Shown: positions 10,158 to 21,213, numbered from the stretch's first letter. The stretch is DNA of 64,000 nucleotides from Bradyrhizobium sp. CCGUVB1N3 (GCF_024199925.1 NZ_JANADR010000002.1:186001-250000), one strand, 5' to 3'. Translations and numbers: made by a program. Notes: a model not told the origin generated them from the letters alone.

Positions 10158-10655
10158 CCAGAGACCGGGATTGGCGTTGGCTTCGATAACGAAGATATGC
10201 CCGTGGTTGTCGACGCGAAGATCGATCTTGGCGTAGCCGCGCAGGCCAAGCAACTCAGCGGTCTGCCGGCAGGTCAGCGCCATTTCCGTGGCCATCCGGC
10301 GCGGAAGCCGCGCCATTCGCTGTGAAACCTCAAAGACCCGGCGGCGCCTGCCTGCGGCATAATACGGCTCGCTCTTGAAGCCGTGACCGGCGGCGGCTCC
10401 CTCGAAATGCAGCTCGGCGATCGCCGTCACCGCAAACGACTGACCCCGCTCGACAAGGCCAACTTGGAACTCGCGGCCGATGACGAATGCATCGCACATC
10501 GAGGGCACCTCGAAGCGTTGCCAGATTCGGTCAGCCTGCACCCGCGCCTGTTCCCAGTTGTCGACCACGCTACGCTCGCGAATCCCGTCGGAGTTGGCCA
10601 GCGCCACTGGCTTCACGATCGATGGGATGGAGATTTCAGATCTCGCGGCCCGGTT
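10137..10655 (-). pseudogene. ATP-grasp ligase fragment (D-Ala-D-Ala ligase-like)
   Basis: Part of a long open frame on the minus strand. Residues show IPSIVKPVALANSDGI, a grasp lysine region, VIGREFQVGLVERG, and the metal-binding end LRVDNHGHIFVIEANANPGL (D...E.N.NPG). These are the central and C-terminal parts of an ATP-grasp enzyme; the N-terminal domain is absent. The open frame exists because unrelated pieces are joined in phase on both sides. Confidence 0.65.
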
Positions 10656-10689
10656 GCGCGGTGACAACACGGTGAAGCGGGGGACGCGG

Positions 10690-10910
10690 GCAAACAACCG
10701 GCGGAACAGTTCGATTTTCCGGGTCGAGGGCGAGTTGTTGGTGACAGGGGCATCGACTAACAATGGCCGTTCGGCAGCACGATTATCGCATATCAGCTTT
10801 TGCTCAAGCCTTTCCAGCTCATGCTCAAGCTGCATCCGCCCGATATCCAGATCGGCCAGCCGCCGCCGGACACGTGCAATTTCTTCTGAGATGTCATCCT
10901 TATTCACCAA
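10690..10910 (-). pseudogene. N-terminal fragment of a coiled-coil/helicase-type protein
   Basis: Starts MVNKDDISEEIARVRRRLAD with a short coiled coil, then SPSTRKIELFRRLFARV. This resembles the start of the large TOTE-type helicase/primase proteins (coiled coil followed by K..LFR.LF.GR). The rest of that protein is missing, and the frame runs on into the ATP-grasp fragment. Confidence 0.45.
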
Positions 10911-11014
10911 AATCGCAGCTCACGCTCCAAGCTCCTTGCCACCGATCAACATAGACCAAAAGCGGCTCGGGCTTAAGGAGGACAGTACGTGCCGCGGCTG
11001 TTCAACGCTTGGAT

Positions 11015-11118
11015 TTATGCGGAGCATAAACTGCCAGAATCGGCGGAAAACCAGGCATCACAGGGCGGCACTCCGCATAATCCTGCTCTCCGCATATCGA
11101 TGTTGGAGCTCCGCATAA
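11015..11118. repeat. cluster of four TTATGCGGAG-type 10-mers
   Basis: TTATGCGGAG at 11015-11024 faces CTCCGCATAA at 11071-11080, CTCCGCATA at 11088-11096 and CTCCGCATAA at 11109-11118. One is inverted relative to three in tandem. Such clusters can be recombinase or Rep binding sites; no gene of that type is adjacent. Confidence 0.5.
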
Positions 11119-11124
11119 CATCGA

Positions 11125-11226
11125 GCTCGGCGCCGCCTGGAAGAAGACCGCCCGCGACAGCGAGCGCGAATACCACTCGGTCAAGCTCGACCATCCGACC
11201 TCTCCGGCCCCGATCTGGTCCCGCCC
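11125..11226 (+). pseudogene. DUF736 protein, C-terminal fragment
   Basis: The frame ELGAAWKKTARDSEREYHSV ... KLDHPTSPAPIW is the conserved end of the small DUF736 proteins common on rhizobial plasmids. The N-terminus is absent, and the 10-mer repeats lie directly upstream. Confidence 0.65.
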
Positions 11227-11311
11227 GCAACCAGCGTGGATGGCTTTTGGCACGCATGCGCGCAAGCTACGGATCCGCTGTTGAGCCTTTACGCATTCCC
11301 TGGGTCTGCTT

Positions 11312-11611
11312 CTACGGCTTGGGCCTGTTCGTTCCTTCTCGCGCAGCCAAGCGAAGCTCCAACTCTCTGAACTGCTCGATCAGCAGGTCCACGATCTCTT
11401 CGTAGTCAGATGGCGTTAGTGAATGCACGCCGCGTAACGCCATTTGATTCTGAAGGATCGTCGCCATCATGGCCTTGACGTTCATGGGACCTCGCCTGGA
11501 AATAAGATCGTCATCCAATTCAATCTGAAATAGATGCCAAACATCATCGATGTGCAACGTCCGTAGAATTACGGGCAACACGTAGAGCCGCGAGATGTTC
11601 GCAGCGCACAA
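11312..11611 (-). CDS. hypothetical protein
   Basis: Up to 99 residues; an internal ATG would give the shorter MNVKAMMATILQNQMALRGV form. The C-terminal half is helical (SDYEEIVDLLIEQFRELELR). Unrecognised. Rated low because the flanks are decayed. 11612-11992 shows no supportable gene. Confidence 0.35.
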   Translation of the reverse strand: MCAANISRLYVLPVILRTLHIDDVWHLFQIELDDDLISRRGPMNVKAMMATILQNQMALRGVHSLTPSDYEEIVDLLIEQFRELELRLAAREGTNRPKP

Positions 11612-11992
11612 ACAGACGATGCGCTACGGGACGGCCCACCTTTCCGGCACTGCTCCCAGTGCTCCAAAATCTTGTTGGCAGAGGACCAGCGGGAGCTTCG
11701 GCTGCTATGCGAACGTATAGCTTCCGAAGGAACGCGTCCCCTGCCAGTCATTTTTAGGCCAATGCGATGACGAGGAACAGGCGAGGCATGGGAGGTCCAC
11801 GTTTGGTCACACGCGAGCCTGTTCAAATGAATCTCGCCATCCTGATTGGGACTGTACTGCGCCTTTCAGACCAGGAACGTGGAGATCGCAGCCAAAGCTT
11901 GGCAGCACGCTCAACACGATACGGGCTGAGCCAGGGTCTGGCCGGGGATAGCTCTTCGACAGAACCGCGTGAAATCGAAGCTGAGAGGTTGA

Positions 11993-12181
11993 TTGAAGTT
12001 GACTCGCTGTTCTCCCCGCTGGACCAAACGAGAAGACGAATTGCTGCGCGAGCTTGTTGATGCAGGCACGCCTGTGAAATCCATTTGCGAAACGCTCAAC
12101 AGGTCCGAACCAGAGCTTCGCAGGCGCGGCTACGAGATTGGCCTACCGAGGAAATGGTTTAAGCAAACAGATGCCATCTGA
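11993..12181 (+). CDS. small SANT/Myb-like DNA-binding protein
   Basis: 62 residues from a TTG start. The body WTKREDELLRELVDAG ... ICETLNRSEPELRRRGYEIG has the W..EED..L / R....V..R pattern of small bacterial homeodomain-like proteins that bind DNA with a trihelical fold. Found as single small genes on alphaproteobacterial plasmids. The start is uncertain. 12182-12534 is without a recognised feature. Confidence 0.5.
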   Translation: MKLTRCSPRWTKREDELLRELVDAGTPVKSICETLNRSEPELRRRGYEIGLPRKWFKQTDAI

Positions 12182-12534
12182 TGCTAAGGCGGCGCTCGGC
12201 TATAGGCAATTCTTCTTCAACCGGCCCCATAGTAATAGTGGCGGCAGGAAAGACCAAATTGTCATTCAGCCCTCATCGTAAGGAGCGCCGAGATGCGGCC
12301 CCCTTTTTCTGGAAAGCCGCTTTGCTCGCAGATTGATGTCGCCTGGTTTCGCTTTTGCAAAGAGCCCAATCGCGCTGCCCCTTTCCGGAGACGTCCCACT
12401 TTAAGTGTAGCAGCAACGTGATTGCACCCTGAACGGAACGTTGGTTTGGACATCTCTAGGGAAGAACGTTTGCGCTGAGGGCAGACCCGTGATTGTTCAG
12501 ACAAGTCGCCCGAGCTTCGTTCATAGTGACCCGT

Positions 12535-12879
12535 CTACTGGTGATCCGCTGCCATCGCGACTTTTGGAATATATCCCAACTGCTGTTCCAGGTCAGCCAA
12601 CGTTAGGCGAGCAGAATCCAATCTCGCACTCGCCTCGACCAGGGCGTTCTGCGTATCCGCCGACCGCGAAACTGCTGTGGAGGCGATCTCACACAGGCTG
12701 TGCTTGAGTTGCGGTGACGCCTTGTCTCGCACAGCACGCTCCAAATCGAGCAGCGTGCTCGTCACCGCTCGATCCGCGGAAGCATCCTCTCGCTCCAGCT
12801 TTTCCGCCAGTTCGAGCGCCGCGCGATAGTGTCGTATCGCTGCAACCACTCTGCTTTCGAGATCGGTATCATCGCTCAT
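12535..12879 (-). CDS. TraM-like quorum-sensing antiactivator (second copy)
   Basis: 114 residues, helical. It shares the layout of TraM: DLESRVVAAIRHYRAALELA near the start and LTLADLEQQLGYIPKVAM at the end, matching the positions of LERLTIDAIREYRASVALAE and LIDRLGYVPNVPA in the protein at 22362. TraM binds and inactivates TraR. This copy sits 0.7 kb from traG, on the far side of the tra cluster from traR. The start ATG at 12879 is preceded by GGAGAAAAG. Confidence 0.6.
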   Translation of the reverse strand: MSDDTDLESRVVAAIRHYRAALELAEKLEREDASADRAVTSTLLDLERAVRDKASPQLKHSLCEIASTAVSRSADTQNALVEASARLDSARLTLADLEQQLGYIPKVAMAADHQ

Positions 12880-13566
12880 CTGCTTTTCTCCTCGCGAATC
12901 GTTGAACAGTTTGTGCCGGCCTGAACGGGCAAAAATTAGACGGCTAGGCGAGGTGATGATGAAATCACCGTCTAGAACATTTGGCGGGACCTATGTATTC
13001 ACCTTTGGACAATGGCAAGCGTCCGATCACTTGTCCGTCCTTCTTTTATCGGGCAGCTATGAGCTCCCTGGGGAACGCGTTGATCGTGGTGCGTTTTGAA
13101 CAGCCAAAGAAACCTTGACCCAAGCGCAACTGAAGCCGGGTTCTAATAGCCTTGCGGACTGGGGACCGTCATCGCGCAGCGCTCGTTGGCCTATGACCAG
13201 CCGCGCAGCAGCGCGCGCATCTGCACATGCGTTCAGAGGGCGTCGGAGCGTGGCTGTCTTCCTCAAACTGAGGGCCGAGACAATGTAAGGAATGGTCGGT
13301 CACCTCTACGTTCGAGGTTGGTTTTGCACGGGGGACATGGCTTCTTATCGCAAGGCGCGGCGGCCGGTAGTAGCCTTGGTAGCGCTGGCTCGCAAACGAG
13401 CCGATCGTTGAGCCCGCGGTTGCTGTCGTTGTGGATGCGCTCCGTCTCGGCTTTCCGTTCCCGGACAATATTGCCGTCGCCGCACGTCCCTTCTTTCTCT
13501 GCTTTGGAACCGGCCGGTCTGTTGGAGGCCGGCCACGTCTTCCCCCCCTCGCCGCTTTCATGATCA
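12880..13566. other. intergenic region before traG
   Basis: No coding region could be supported on either strand. All long frames here are GC-driven shadows. No obvious tra box, origin or terminator was recognised. Confidence 0.4.
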
Positions 13567-15498
13567 TCAGCGACGGCTACCGGCTTCTCGCCGGTAGAAC
13601 CTGTTCTCGCCGACGCAGGCCCGCATGTCGACGCGCCGGAACCAGATGGCGCGACCGCAGCGTAGCGGCGGGTTGCCCGCCGTGAAGATGATCTGTTCGT
13701 CGGTCCGCATGCGCAGCACCTCATGCGGCAGCAGCAGCGGCCGGCGCGCAAGCTGTTTGGACCGCGTGCGAGAGGAACCCGACATCTGCGAGGATTGGGT
13801 CAACTGATCAACCTCGACCGTCGTGTCACCGCAGCGCTTCGAAATGTAGTCGGCGGTGTCGGGATCGTTGATCGCCGAGAAGGAAATCCAGGATGCGCTC
13901 TCGAACCATTTGCTTGTGGCATCACGTCCGCCATAGGCCTCGCGCATTTGGCCGATCGACTGGTAGAGCATCAAGAGGGTGATGCCGTATTTGCGGCCCG
14001 CATCGCGCGCAGTTTCGAGAATGCGTAAGTAGCCGAGGCGAGCGACCTCATCGAGCAGGAACAGGGTCCTGCCGGTCACTTCGCCATTACGATTGTAGAT
14101 GGCGTTAAGCAGCGCGCCGATGATGACGCGAGCAAGGCCAGCGTGGTTTTCCAGCGTCTTGAGGTCGAGATTGATGAAGACGTCCGTCCGGCCCTCCACG
14201 AGCTCGGCCGTCGTGAAGCTCGACCCCGACACCAGCGCGGCATAGTTGGCATAGGAGAGCCAGTGCGTCTCCTTCACGGCGTTGGCGTAGACGCCGCTAA
14301 AAGTCTCCGGGGTCATAGCGATGAACGGCGCGACGTTCTCCTTCACGAACTCCGATTCCGAGTTGTCGTAGATCGTCTGAAGCCGCTGGCGCAGCTTTGG
14401 CTCCGGCTCGGACAGGTTGGCGCGGACCTGGCGCAAGTGCTTATCTTTCCTTTCGGTATGACCGGACAGACAGACGTCGGCGATCAGTGCCGTCAGCAGC
14501 TGCAAGGCTGAGGCGCGAAAGAAGTCGTCCCGCGCCGAGCCCTGGCGCGGATTGTCGGTCATGACCCATGAGGCGACGGCGGCAATGTCCTCTTCCTTGG
14601 TCGCGCCGTGCTGGCCGATCCAGTCGAGCACATTGAAGCCGATCTCTGACGAGCGCGGGTCGAGCACGAAGACCTGGCGACCGGCCTCCTGCCGGTGCGC
14701 GGTCACCATCGGTGCGACCTCGTTCGAGGGGTCAAGGACCACCAGCCCGCCGCCCCATTTGAGCGCTGTCGGCACGGTCACGGATGTCGTTTTGAAGCCG
14801 CCGGAACCTGCGAACACGATGCCGTGCGAGGAGCCGAAGGACGCATCGAAGCAAAGCAGGGGAGACTTGCCGCCGGCGCCCCAGGTCTCAGGGTCGTCGG
14901 CGCGGAAGGATTGGTCGGCGACCGCATCCCGGTCGACGCGATAGCGCTCCCCGACCACGATGCCACCTGCCTCCGGGAACAGCCGCGCAGCCTCGGTCAT
15001 CGCCATCCAGTCGGACTCGCCATGGATCGCGCGCCGGCCCCGGATGCGGCGCGGTTCAGCGGCCGCGAAGGCGGCATTGCCCCTCATGGCCACCCGCAAC
15101 CCGAACACGGCCGCGAGCGCCGCGATCGTCGCTCCGATGATGGTCGCGGGATCGGCAAAAGCGACAAGCCGGTCATCACCGGTCAGGGCACGGGCGAAGG
15201 AATGCAGGCGCGCGATCTCGCGCAACGCGGCGACCGCGACCACAACGAAACCTCCGAGCACGACGCTCCAGCCGGCGAAGCGGATCGCCGTCGCACCAGC
15301 TGCCGCGAACAGGAAGACGACGCCGACCGCCGCGGCCATGACGTAGGGCAGGGCGATGCCGATCCGGCCGAGCACCAAGTGCGCGTTCGGGCTCGCCCCG
15401 AACTTCGACAGCCGCGCCTCGATGCCGGTGAGGGCGAGGCACAGGCCCGCCATCAGCACGGCCGGCGCGATTGCCAATACGATCTTATGGGCTCTCAT
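13567..15498 (-). CDS. traG: TraG conjugal transfer coupling protein
   Basis: 643 residues, a VirD4/TraG-type hexameric ATPase of the inner membrane that delivers the relaxosome to the mating channel. Four hydrophobic segments occupy the first ~150 residues. Walker [10 protein letters not shown] and the following [20 protein letters not shown] fit TraG; Walker B is [12 protein letters not shown]. The gene heads the traG-side transcript as the last of traC-traD-traG, with its start overlapping the traD stop. It is the only coupling protein in the window and could also serve the VirB channel. Confidence 0.93.
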   Translation of the reverse strand: MRAHKIVLAIAPAVLMAGLCLALTGIEARLSKFGASPNAHLVLGRIGIALPYVMAAAVGVVFLFAAAGATAIRFAGWSVVLGGFVVVAVAALREIARLHSFARALTGDDRLVAFADPATIIGATIAALAAVFGLRVAMRGNAAFAAAEPRRIRGRRAIHGESDWMAMTEAARLFPEAGGIVVGERYRVDRDAVADQSFRADDPETWGAGGKSPLLCFDASFGSSHGIVFAGSGGFKTTSVTVPTALKWGGGLVVLDPSNEVAPMVTAHRQEAGRQVFVLDPRSSEIGFNVLDWIGQHGATKEEDIAAVASWVMTDNPRQGSARDDFFRASALQLLTALIADVCLSGHTERKDKHLRQVRANLSEPEPKLRQRLQTIYDNSESEFVKENVAPFIAMTPETFSGVYANAVKETHWLSYANYAALVSGSSFTTAELVEGRTDVFINLDLKTLENHAGLARVIIGALLNAIYNRNGEVTGRTLFLLDEVARLGYLRILETARDAGRKYGITLLMLYQSIGQMREAYGGRDATSKWFESASWISFSAINDPDTADYISKRCGDTTVEVDQLTQSSQMSGSSRTRSKQLARRPLLLPHEVLRMRTDEQIIFTAGNPPLRCGRAIWFRRVDMRACVGENRFYRREAGSRR

Positions 15499-15700
15499 GG
15501 CCGAACGCCTTCGCGCCGATCGCCGTCAGGCGCTCGCGTTCTGCCTCGTTGCCGCGCAGGCGGTTCGAAGCATCGATCAGCAGGCCCAGCAGCAGCGCGC
15601 GCTTCTCGTAGCGTAGCCCGGCCTTGGCGATCAGGCCGCCGAGCTCGATCTTCTCCCTTGTGTCCTTCTTGCGGGCGTCAGTGGCGTCGGAGCGGCGCAT
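15485..15700 (-). CDS. traD: TraD conjugal transfer protein
   Basis: 71 residues, matching the small TraD of Ti/pSym plasmids ([18 protein letters not shown] ... [10 protein letters not shown]). The ATG at 15700 ([12 protein letters not shown]) is chosen over the longer frame to 15778, which runs into traC. It overlaps the traG start by 14 bp. Thought to be an accessory relaxosome protein. Confidence 0.85.
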   Translation of the reverse strand: MRRSDATDARKKDTREKIELGGLIAKAGLRYEKRALLLGLLIDASNRLRGNEAERERLTAIGAKAFGHESP

Positions 15701-15704
15701 GCGT

Positions 15705-15965
15705 TCAGCCCTGTTCAGCCAGATCCGAAGACGCGCCAGGCGCGTCGGCCGCGGCCGCCTTGGCGGGTCTGCTCCCACCTTTGCGAAACCGGCCGGCGAT
15801 CTCCTCGAAGGCCGACAGCAGAGCGCCTTCCTCGATCTCGATTTCGCCCATCCCAGCCTTGAGCGCGATGCGGCCGATGCGCTCGGCTTCGCGGGTTTCG
15901 GCCTGCCTCAGCTGATCCTGCAACCGAGCGATTTCGTCCCTGATCTGCCGCGAGGGCTTTTTCAT
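15705..15965 (-). CDS. traC: TraC relaxosome accessory protein
   Basis: 86 residues: [20 protein letters not shown], coiled-coil-like N-terminus, and a central [20 protein letters not shown] typical of TraC. A DNA-binding/accessory protein encoded beside oriT, transcribed away from it. First gene of traC-traD-traG; GGAAAGG ribosome-binding site before the ATG. Confidence 0.85.
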   Translation of the reverse strand: MKKPSRQIRDEIARLQDQLRQAETREAERIGRIALKAGMGEIEIEEGALLSAFEEIAGRFRKGGSRPAKAAAADAPGASSDLAEQG

Positions 15966-16099
15966 TCCGAAAGACCTTTCCTTTCAACTTGCGCGAAGCG
16001 TCCGAAGGAAAGCCGGGCTGAGCGCGAAGCGCGACCCGGGTAATTAACGGGGTCGGCGAAGCCGACGCTTTGGAAGATCATCCCGCCGTTCCGAAGGAG

Positions 16100-16142
16100 C
16101 GGTCTAAGGGCGCAGTTATACGTCGCTGACGCGACGTCCTGC
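16100..16142. other. oriT: oriT of the Ti/RSF1010-like type
   Basis: Located between divergent traC and traA. TAAGGGCGCAGTTATACGTC contains the nick-region signature (GGGCGCA..TATACGTC) of the TraA/MobA-type origins, followed by the hairpin ACGTCGC-TGAC-GCGACGT (16120-16137) and CCTGC. TraA is expected to nick here. The rest of 15966-16209 shows no second feature. Confidence 0.85.
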
Positions 16143-16209
16143 TTCCCAGCCCGAATGGGCGGGCCGATCCCGACGAACAGGATGTTCGTTCTCTTCGGGA
16201 TCGCCCCTC

Positions 16210-19200
16210 GTGGCCATTACGCATTTCACCGTCCAGATCATCGGCCGTGCCGGCGGCCGCAGCGCCGTTCTGTCGGCCGCTTACCGCCATTGCGCCCGCA
16301 TGGAGCACGAGGCGGAGGCGAGGGTCGTCGACTATTCGAACAAGCGGGGGCTAGCGCATGAGGAATTCCTGCTGCCGCCCGATGCGCCGGCCTGGGCGCG
16401 CGCGCTGATCGCCGACCGCTCCGTCGCGAGCGCGACCGAGGCATTCTGGAACAAGGTCGAGGCCTTCGAGAAACGCTCCGATGCGCAGTTCGCGCGGGAG
16501 GCGATCATCGCCCTGCCGGTGGAGCTCACGACCGAACAGAATATCGCTCTCATGCGCCAGTTCGTGGCGCAGGAGATTTTAGCGCGAGGACAGGTCGCCG
16601 ACTGGGTCTATCACGATGAACCCGGCAATCCGCATGTCCACCTGATGACGACGCTGCGGCCGCTGACTGAGGAGGGTTTCGGCGGCAAGAGGGTCGCCGT
16701 ATCAGGCGACGACGGCAAGCCGCTCCGCACCGACGCCGGCAAAATCCGCTATGCGCTCTGGGCCGGCGACAAGCAGGAGTTTTTGGCGCAACGGGCGCGG
16801 TGGATCGATCTGCAGAACCACCATCTCGCGCTCGCCGGCCTCGAGATCCGTGTCGATGGCCGCTCCTATGCCGAGCGCGGCATCGACCTCGTCCCGACCA
16901 CCCATATCGGTGTCGCGGCAAAAGCGATCGACCGGAAAGCGAAGGTCGAAGGCGCGGCGCACGGGCTTGATCGGCTGGCGGTCTTCGAAGAGAGCCGGGC
17001 CGAGAATGCTCGACGCATCGAGCGCCGGCCGGAGATCGTGCTCGAGCTTGTCAGCCGCGAGAAGAGCGTCTTTGACGAGCGCGATCTCGCCAAGGCGCTG
17101 CATCGCTACATCGATGACGCCGGCAGCTTCCAGGCCCTCCTGAACCGCATCCTACAAAGCCCGGATGTCGTGCGGTTGCAGGCCGCTGGCGTCGACTTTG
17201 CGAGCGGCGCGCGGACCCCGGCCAGGCTTACAACGCGCGAACTGATCCACCTGGAAGCCGACATGGCACGACGCGCGATCGGCCTTGCCCGCACCAACAG
17301 CTTCAGCGTCCGGGAGAAGGCCATAAGCGAGGTGCTGGCGCGGCATGCGCAGCTCTCGGCGGAGCAGCGCGCGGCGATCGAGCACGTCATGGCGCCGGCG
17401 CGGATCGCGGCCGTGATCGGGCGGGCTGGCGCCGGCAAGACGACGATGATGCGCGCGGCGCGCGACGTGTGGGAAGCGGCCGGGTATCGGGTCGTCGGCG
17501 CGGCGCTTGCCGGCAAGGCCGCCGAAGGCTTGTCGAAGGAAGCGGGGATCGTCTCGCATACGTTGTCGTCGTGGGAGCTGCGCTGGCAGAACGACCGTGA
17601 CGTCCTCGATGGGCGGACCGTCATGGTGATCGACGAGGCCGGCATGATCGCCTCGCGGCAGATGGCGACCTTCGTGGAAGCCGCATCGTGGACTGGGGCA
17701 AAACTCGTCCTGGTCGGCGATCCCGACCAGCTTCAGCCGATTGAAGCGGGCGCCGCGTTCCGGTCGATCACCGAGCGCATCGGCTATGCTGAGCTCGAGA
17801 CCATCTATCGCCAGCACGCGCAATGGATGCGGGATGCCTCGCTCGATCTCGCGCGCGGACGCATCACTGAGGCGCTGGCAACCTATCGCGCCCAGGGCCG
17901 CATTCTCGGCTCCGAGCTCAAGGCCCAGGCGATCGATAACCTGATCGTGGACTGGAACCGCGATTACGATCCGGCGAAGACCTCGCTGATCCTCGCGCAT
18001 CTGCGCCGCGATGTGCGCTCCCTCAACGATATGGCGCGCGGCAAGCTGATCGAGCGCGGCCTCCTCGAGGAAGGACATGCGTTCCGGACCGCGGATGGCG
18101 AGCGCCGCTTTGCCGTCGGCGATCAGATCGTGTTCCTGCAGAACGAGGGCTTGCTCGGTGTCAAGAACGGCATGATCGGCAAGGTCGTGGAAGCCGAGCC
18201 GGGGCGGTTCATCGCCGAGATCGGCGAGCGCGGGCATCGCCAGCGCGTCGAGGTCGATCAGCGGTTCTATCCCCACGTCGATCACGGCTACGCCACCACC
18301 ATTCACAAATCCCAGGGCGCGACCGTCGACCGGGTGAAAGTGCTGGCGAGCCTCTCGCTCGACCGCCACCTGACCTATGTCGCGATGACCCGGCATCGCG
18401 AGGACGTGGCGCTGTATTACGGCCGTCGATCGTTCGGTCTCAACGGCGGGCTGAGCGCGGTCCTGTCGCGGCTGAACGCGAAAGAAACCACCCTCGATTA
18501 TGCCAGCGGTCGCTTCTATCGGGACGCGCTGCGCTTCGCCGCGAACCGCGGGCTGCACATCGTCCAGGTCGCCCGCACGCTTCTCCTCGACCGTGTCCGC
18601 TGGACCATCCGCCAGAAGGACAAGCTGGCCCTATTCGCCCGGCGCCTGCGCGCCGTCGGCGAAAAGCTTGGGCTGGCCAACGCGCGCACCTCAACCGTCA
18701 CCGCCACGAAGAAGGAGGCCCTACCCATGGTCGCCGGCGTCACCACGTTCCCCAAATCCCTCATCGACACCGTCGAGGACAGGATCCTCGCCGATCCCGC
18801 CATCAAGAAGCAATGGGAGGACGTCTCCACCCGCTTCCGCCTCGTCTTTGCCGATCCCGAGCGGGCGTTCCGCGCGACGAACTTCGACGCCATGCTGAAG
18901 GATTCCGCGACTGCGACTTCGACGCTTGAGCGTCTTGGCTTGAAGCCCGAATCCTTTGGCGCGCTCCGCGGGAAGGTCGGCCTGCTTGCGGGTAAGGCCA
19001 AGAGCCAAGAGCGTCAACGGGCCGAGGCCAATGTGCCGGCGCTGAAGAAAGACATCGAGCGTTACTTACGTCTTCGCGCCGAGGCCGAGCACAAGCATGA
19101 GGCCGAGGAACGCGCGATCCGGCAGCGCGTCGCCATCGAGATCCCCGCTCTGTCGCGCGATGCCCGCCGCGTGCTTGAGCGCGTGCGCGACGCCATCGAC

Positions 19201-19518
19201 CGGAACGACCTGCCGAGCGCGCTCGAATTTGCGCTCGCGGACCGGATGGTGAAGGCCGAGATCGACGGGTTCAACAAAGCCATCGCCGAGCGCTTTGGCG
19301 ATCGGACTTTCCTGCCGAACGCCGCTAAGGAGCCGAGCGGGCAGACCTTGGAGAAGGTGGCCGCCGGCATGGATCCGGCGCGGCGTGCGCAGCTGAAAGA
19401 GGCCTGGCCAACCATGCGCGCAGCACAGCAGCTCGCAAGCGGCGAGCGCACCGCGCAGGCTCTCAAGCAGGCCGAGGCGGAGCGTCTAGCCCAACGCCAG
19501 GGACAGACCCTGAAATGA
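16210..19518 (+). CDS. traA: TraA conjugative relaxase-helicase
   Basis: 1102 residues, the full size of Ti-type TraA, which nicks oriT and unwinds the strand. GTG start ([17 protein letters not shown]). The N-terminal MobA/L relaxase domain has the metal-binding [18 protein letters not shown]. The helicase domain has Walker [12 protein letters not shown], Walker [10 protein letters not shown] and [11 protein letters not shown]; later helicase motifs include [11 protein letters not shown] and [10 protein letters not shown] long helical C-terminal region follows. The stop overlaps the traF ATG (ATGA). Intact. Confidence 0.96.
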   Translation: MAITHFTVQIIGRAGGRSAVLSAAYRHCARMEHEAEARVVDYSNKRGLAHEEFLLPPDAPAWARALIADRSVASATEAFWNKVEAFEKRSDAQFAREAIIALPVELTTEQNIALMRQFVAQEILARGQVADWVYHDEPGNPHVHLMTTLRPLTEEGFGGKRVAVSGDDGKPLRTDAGKIRYALWAGDKQEFLAQRARWIDLQNHHLALAGLEIRVDGRSYAERGIDLVPTTHIGVAAKAIDRKAKVEGAAHGLDRLAVFEESRAENARRIERRPEIVLELVSREKSVFDERDLAKALHRYIDDAGSFQALLNRILQSPDVVRLQAAGVDFASGARTPARLTTRELIHLEADMARRAIGLARTNSFSVREKAISEVLARHAQLSAEQRAAIEHVMAPARIAAVIGRAGAGKTTMMRAARDVWEAAGYRVVGAALAGKAAEGLSKEAGIVSHTLSSWELRWQNDRDVLDGRTVMVIDEAGMIASRQMATFVEAASWTGAKLVLVGDPDQLQPIEAGAAFRSITERIGYAELETIYRQHAQWMRDASLDLARGRITEALATYRAQGRILGSELKAQAIDNLIVDWNRDYDPAKTSLILAHLRRDVRSLNDMARGKLIERGLLEEGHAFRTADGERRFAVGDQIVFLQNEGLLGVKNGMIGKVVEAEPGRFIAEIGERGHRQRVEVDQRFYPHVDHGYATTIHKSQGATVDRVKVLASLSLDRHLTYVAMTRHREDVALYYGRRSFGLNGGLSAVLSRLNAKETTLDYASGRFYRDALRFAANRGLHIVQVARTLLLDRVRWTIRQKDKLALFARRLRAVGEKLGLANARTSTVTATKKEALPMVAGVTTFPKSLIDTVEDRILADPAIKKQWEDVSTRFRLVFADPERAFRATNFDAMLKDSATATSTLERLGLKPESFGALRGKVGLLAGKAKSQERQRAEANVPALKKDIERYLRLRAEAEHKHEAEERAIRQRVAIEIPALSRDARRVLERVRDAIDRNDLPSALEFALADRMVKAEIDGFNKAIAERFGDRTFLPNAAKEPSGQTLEKVAAGMDPARRAQLKEAWPTMRAAQQLASGERTAQALKQAEAERLAQRQGQTLK

Positions 19519-20048
19519 GGTCTCGACGCGTCTCTGTGATGATTCTGGCGGCCGGCACGGGCCTCATTGTTGCCCTAACCTGCGCCGGCTGGTGCGCCGG
19601 ACTGCGCGTCAACATGACGCCAAGCTATCCCCGCGGCCTGTGGCGGATTGAGATGCTGGATCGTGAGGCGGCCGTCGGCGATCTCGTCTTCATCTGTCCA
19701 CCGCATACGGCCGAGTTCGAACGCGCATTCGCGCGCGGCTACATCCGGCGCGGACTGTGCGCCGGGGGCTTAAGCCCGCTCATCAAGACCGTCGTCGCCA
19801 TCGTCGGCCAACAGGTCGATGTGGCCAATCGCGTCTCGATCGACGGCCGTCCGCTCCCTGATTCCGAGGTCCGGCATGCCGATGCCGCCGGCCGTCCTCT
19901 CGCGCCGTTTGCCGGCGGCATCGTTCCCGCCGGCGAGCTCTATCTCCACTCCGATTTCGCAGGCTCCTATGATTCCCGCTACTTCGGCCCGATCCCGTCA
20001 TCGGGCGTCCTTGGCCTCGCGCGGCCCGTCCTCACTTTCGGCCCATAG
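19515..20048 (+). CDS. traF: TraF conjugal transfer signal peptidase
   Basis: 177 residues with one N-terminal membrane segment, then the S26 peptidase core: [13 protein letters not shown] (catalytic serine region) and [20 protein letters not shown] (lysine region), ending [16 protein letters not shown]. It matures the pilin in Trb/Tra systems by proteolysis and cyclisation. Coupled to traA by a 4-bp overlap. Confidence 0.9.
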   Translation: MRSRRVSVMILAAGTGLIVALTCAGWCAGLRVNMTPSYPRGLWRIEMLDREAAVGDLVFICPPHTAEFERAFARGYIRRGLCAGGLSPLIKTVVAIVGQQVDVANRVSIDGRPLPDSEVRHADAAGRPLAPFAGGIVPAGELYLHSDFAGSYDSRYFGPIPSSGVLGLARPVLTFGP

Positions 20049-20067
20049 CTCCTGGCGGGGCGCGGCG

Positions 20068-21204
20068 ATGGCCGTCGCCGCGGCCGTGGTCGGGGCTGTT
20101 GCCTGGTGCGGTCACGCGCTCACCCTGCCGCTTGCCTGCGCGTTTCCGACGCTGTGGGCGTTCGCGCCCTCACGGTCGATCTCAGCGGCAGTGAGCGCCG
20201 CCTATTTCCTGGCGGCATCACGCGGGTTGCCGCAAGGAGCGGTCAATTTTTACGCCACCGATTTCGGCGTCGGCATCGCCTTGTGGATCGGGGCTGCGGC
20301 CAGCTTCGTCCTTGTCCACACCGTGCTGTGGCAGAGCCGGCCGGGATGGGGCAGGGCGCTCTGGTTTGCGCTCGCAGCGATCCTGATGAGCGTGCCGCCC
20401 TTCGGCATCGTCGGATGGGCGCAGCCGATCACGGCGGCCGGCATTTTGTTTCCGGGATGGGGATGGTGGGGACTGGGCGCGACCGCAGCCATCCTGCTCA
20501 CCATGACGACCGGAAAGTGGCCCATCGCGGCGATCGTCGCGGCCAGCTTCTGGGCCTGGTCGGCCGCGCACTGGATCGCGCCGTCGCAACCCGACGGATG
20601 GGTTGGTCTCGATACCAAGCTTGGCAGCGTGCTCGGCCGAGCTCCGGACCTCGATCAATCCCAGGCGTTTCTCTGGCGCGTGCGCAAAGCGGCCGCGGCT
20701 GGAGCGCGCGTTGTCGTGCTTCCCGAGAGTGCGGCCGGGCTGTGGACGCCGACCGTAAGCGGCTTCTGGTTGGACGGCCTTCGCGGCAACGACGTCACGC
20801 TGATCGCTGGTGCGGCGATCGTCGATCGCGAAGGCTATGACAATGCCATGGTGGAGATCAGCGCCGGTCGCGCGCGCCGGCTCTATGGCGAACGCATGCC
20901 GGTCCCTGTCTCGATGTGGCAACCCTGGCTGGCAAGGACGGCGCAGGGCGGTGGGGCCAGAGCCAGCTTCTTTGCCGATCCCGTCGGCGAGTCCGCCGGC
21001 AGCCGCATCGCGCCCTTGATCTGTTACGAGCAACTGCTCGTCTGGCCCGTCTTGCAGTCGATGCTCCAGTCGCCCAACGTGCTTGTCGCGATCGGCAACG
21101 ATTGGTGGACCGCCGGAACCAACGTCCTCGCCATTCAGCGAGCCAGCACCCAAGCCTGGGCGCGGCTGTTCGCCCTGCCGCTCGTGCTCGCGTTCAACAC
21201 CTGA
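20068..21204 (+). CDS. traB: TraB conjugal transfer protein
   Basis: 378 residues from the ATG at 20068, 19 bp after traF; a TTG upstream inside traF is possible. About five hydrophobic segments are followed by a nitrilase/apolipoprotein N-acyltransferase-like domain with E (VVLPESAAGLW), a lysine-region equivalent (GERMPVPVSMWQPW) and the cysteine stretch SRIAPLICYEQLLVWPVL. Ti TraB is needed for efficient transfer; its exact reaction is not known. Confidence 0.88.
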   Translation: MAVAAAVVGAVAWCGHALTLPLACAFPTLWAFAPSRSISAAVSAAYFLAASRGLPQGAVNFYATDFGVGIALWIGAAASFVLVHTVLWQSRPGWGRALWFALAAILMSVPPFGIVGWAQPITAAGILFPGWGWWGLGATAAILLTMTTGKWPIAAIVAASFWAWSAAHWIAPSQPDGWVGLDTKLGSVLGRAPDLDQSQAFLWRVRKAAAAGARVVVLPESAAGLWTPTVSGFWLDGLRGNDVTLIAGAAIVDREGYDNAMVEISAGRARRLYGERMPVPVSMWQPWLARTAQGGGARASFFADPVGESAGSRIAPLICYEQLLVWPVLQSMLQSPNVLVAIGNDWWTAGTNVLAIQRASTQAWARLFALPLVLAFNT

Positions 21205-21213
21205 GGATCAGCC

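Noticed and set aside
14695..15915. 406-codon plus-strand ORF opposite traG/traD/traC
   Set aside because: GC-driven shadow; the three tra genes on the other strand are well conserved.
15966..16099. tra box (TraR site) near oriT
   Set aside because: No 18-bp palindrome resembling the known tra box could be read between traC and traA.
17152..18558. 468-codon minus-strand ORF opposite traA
   Set aside because: Shadow of the TraA helicase domain.
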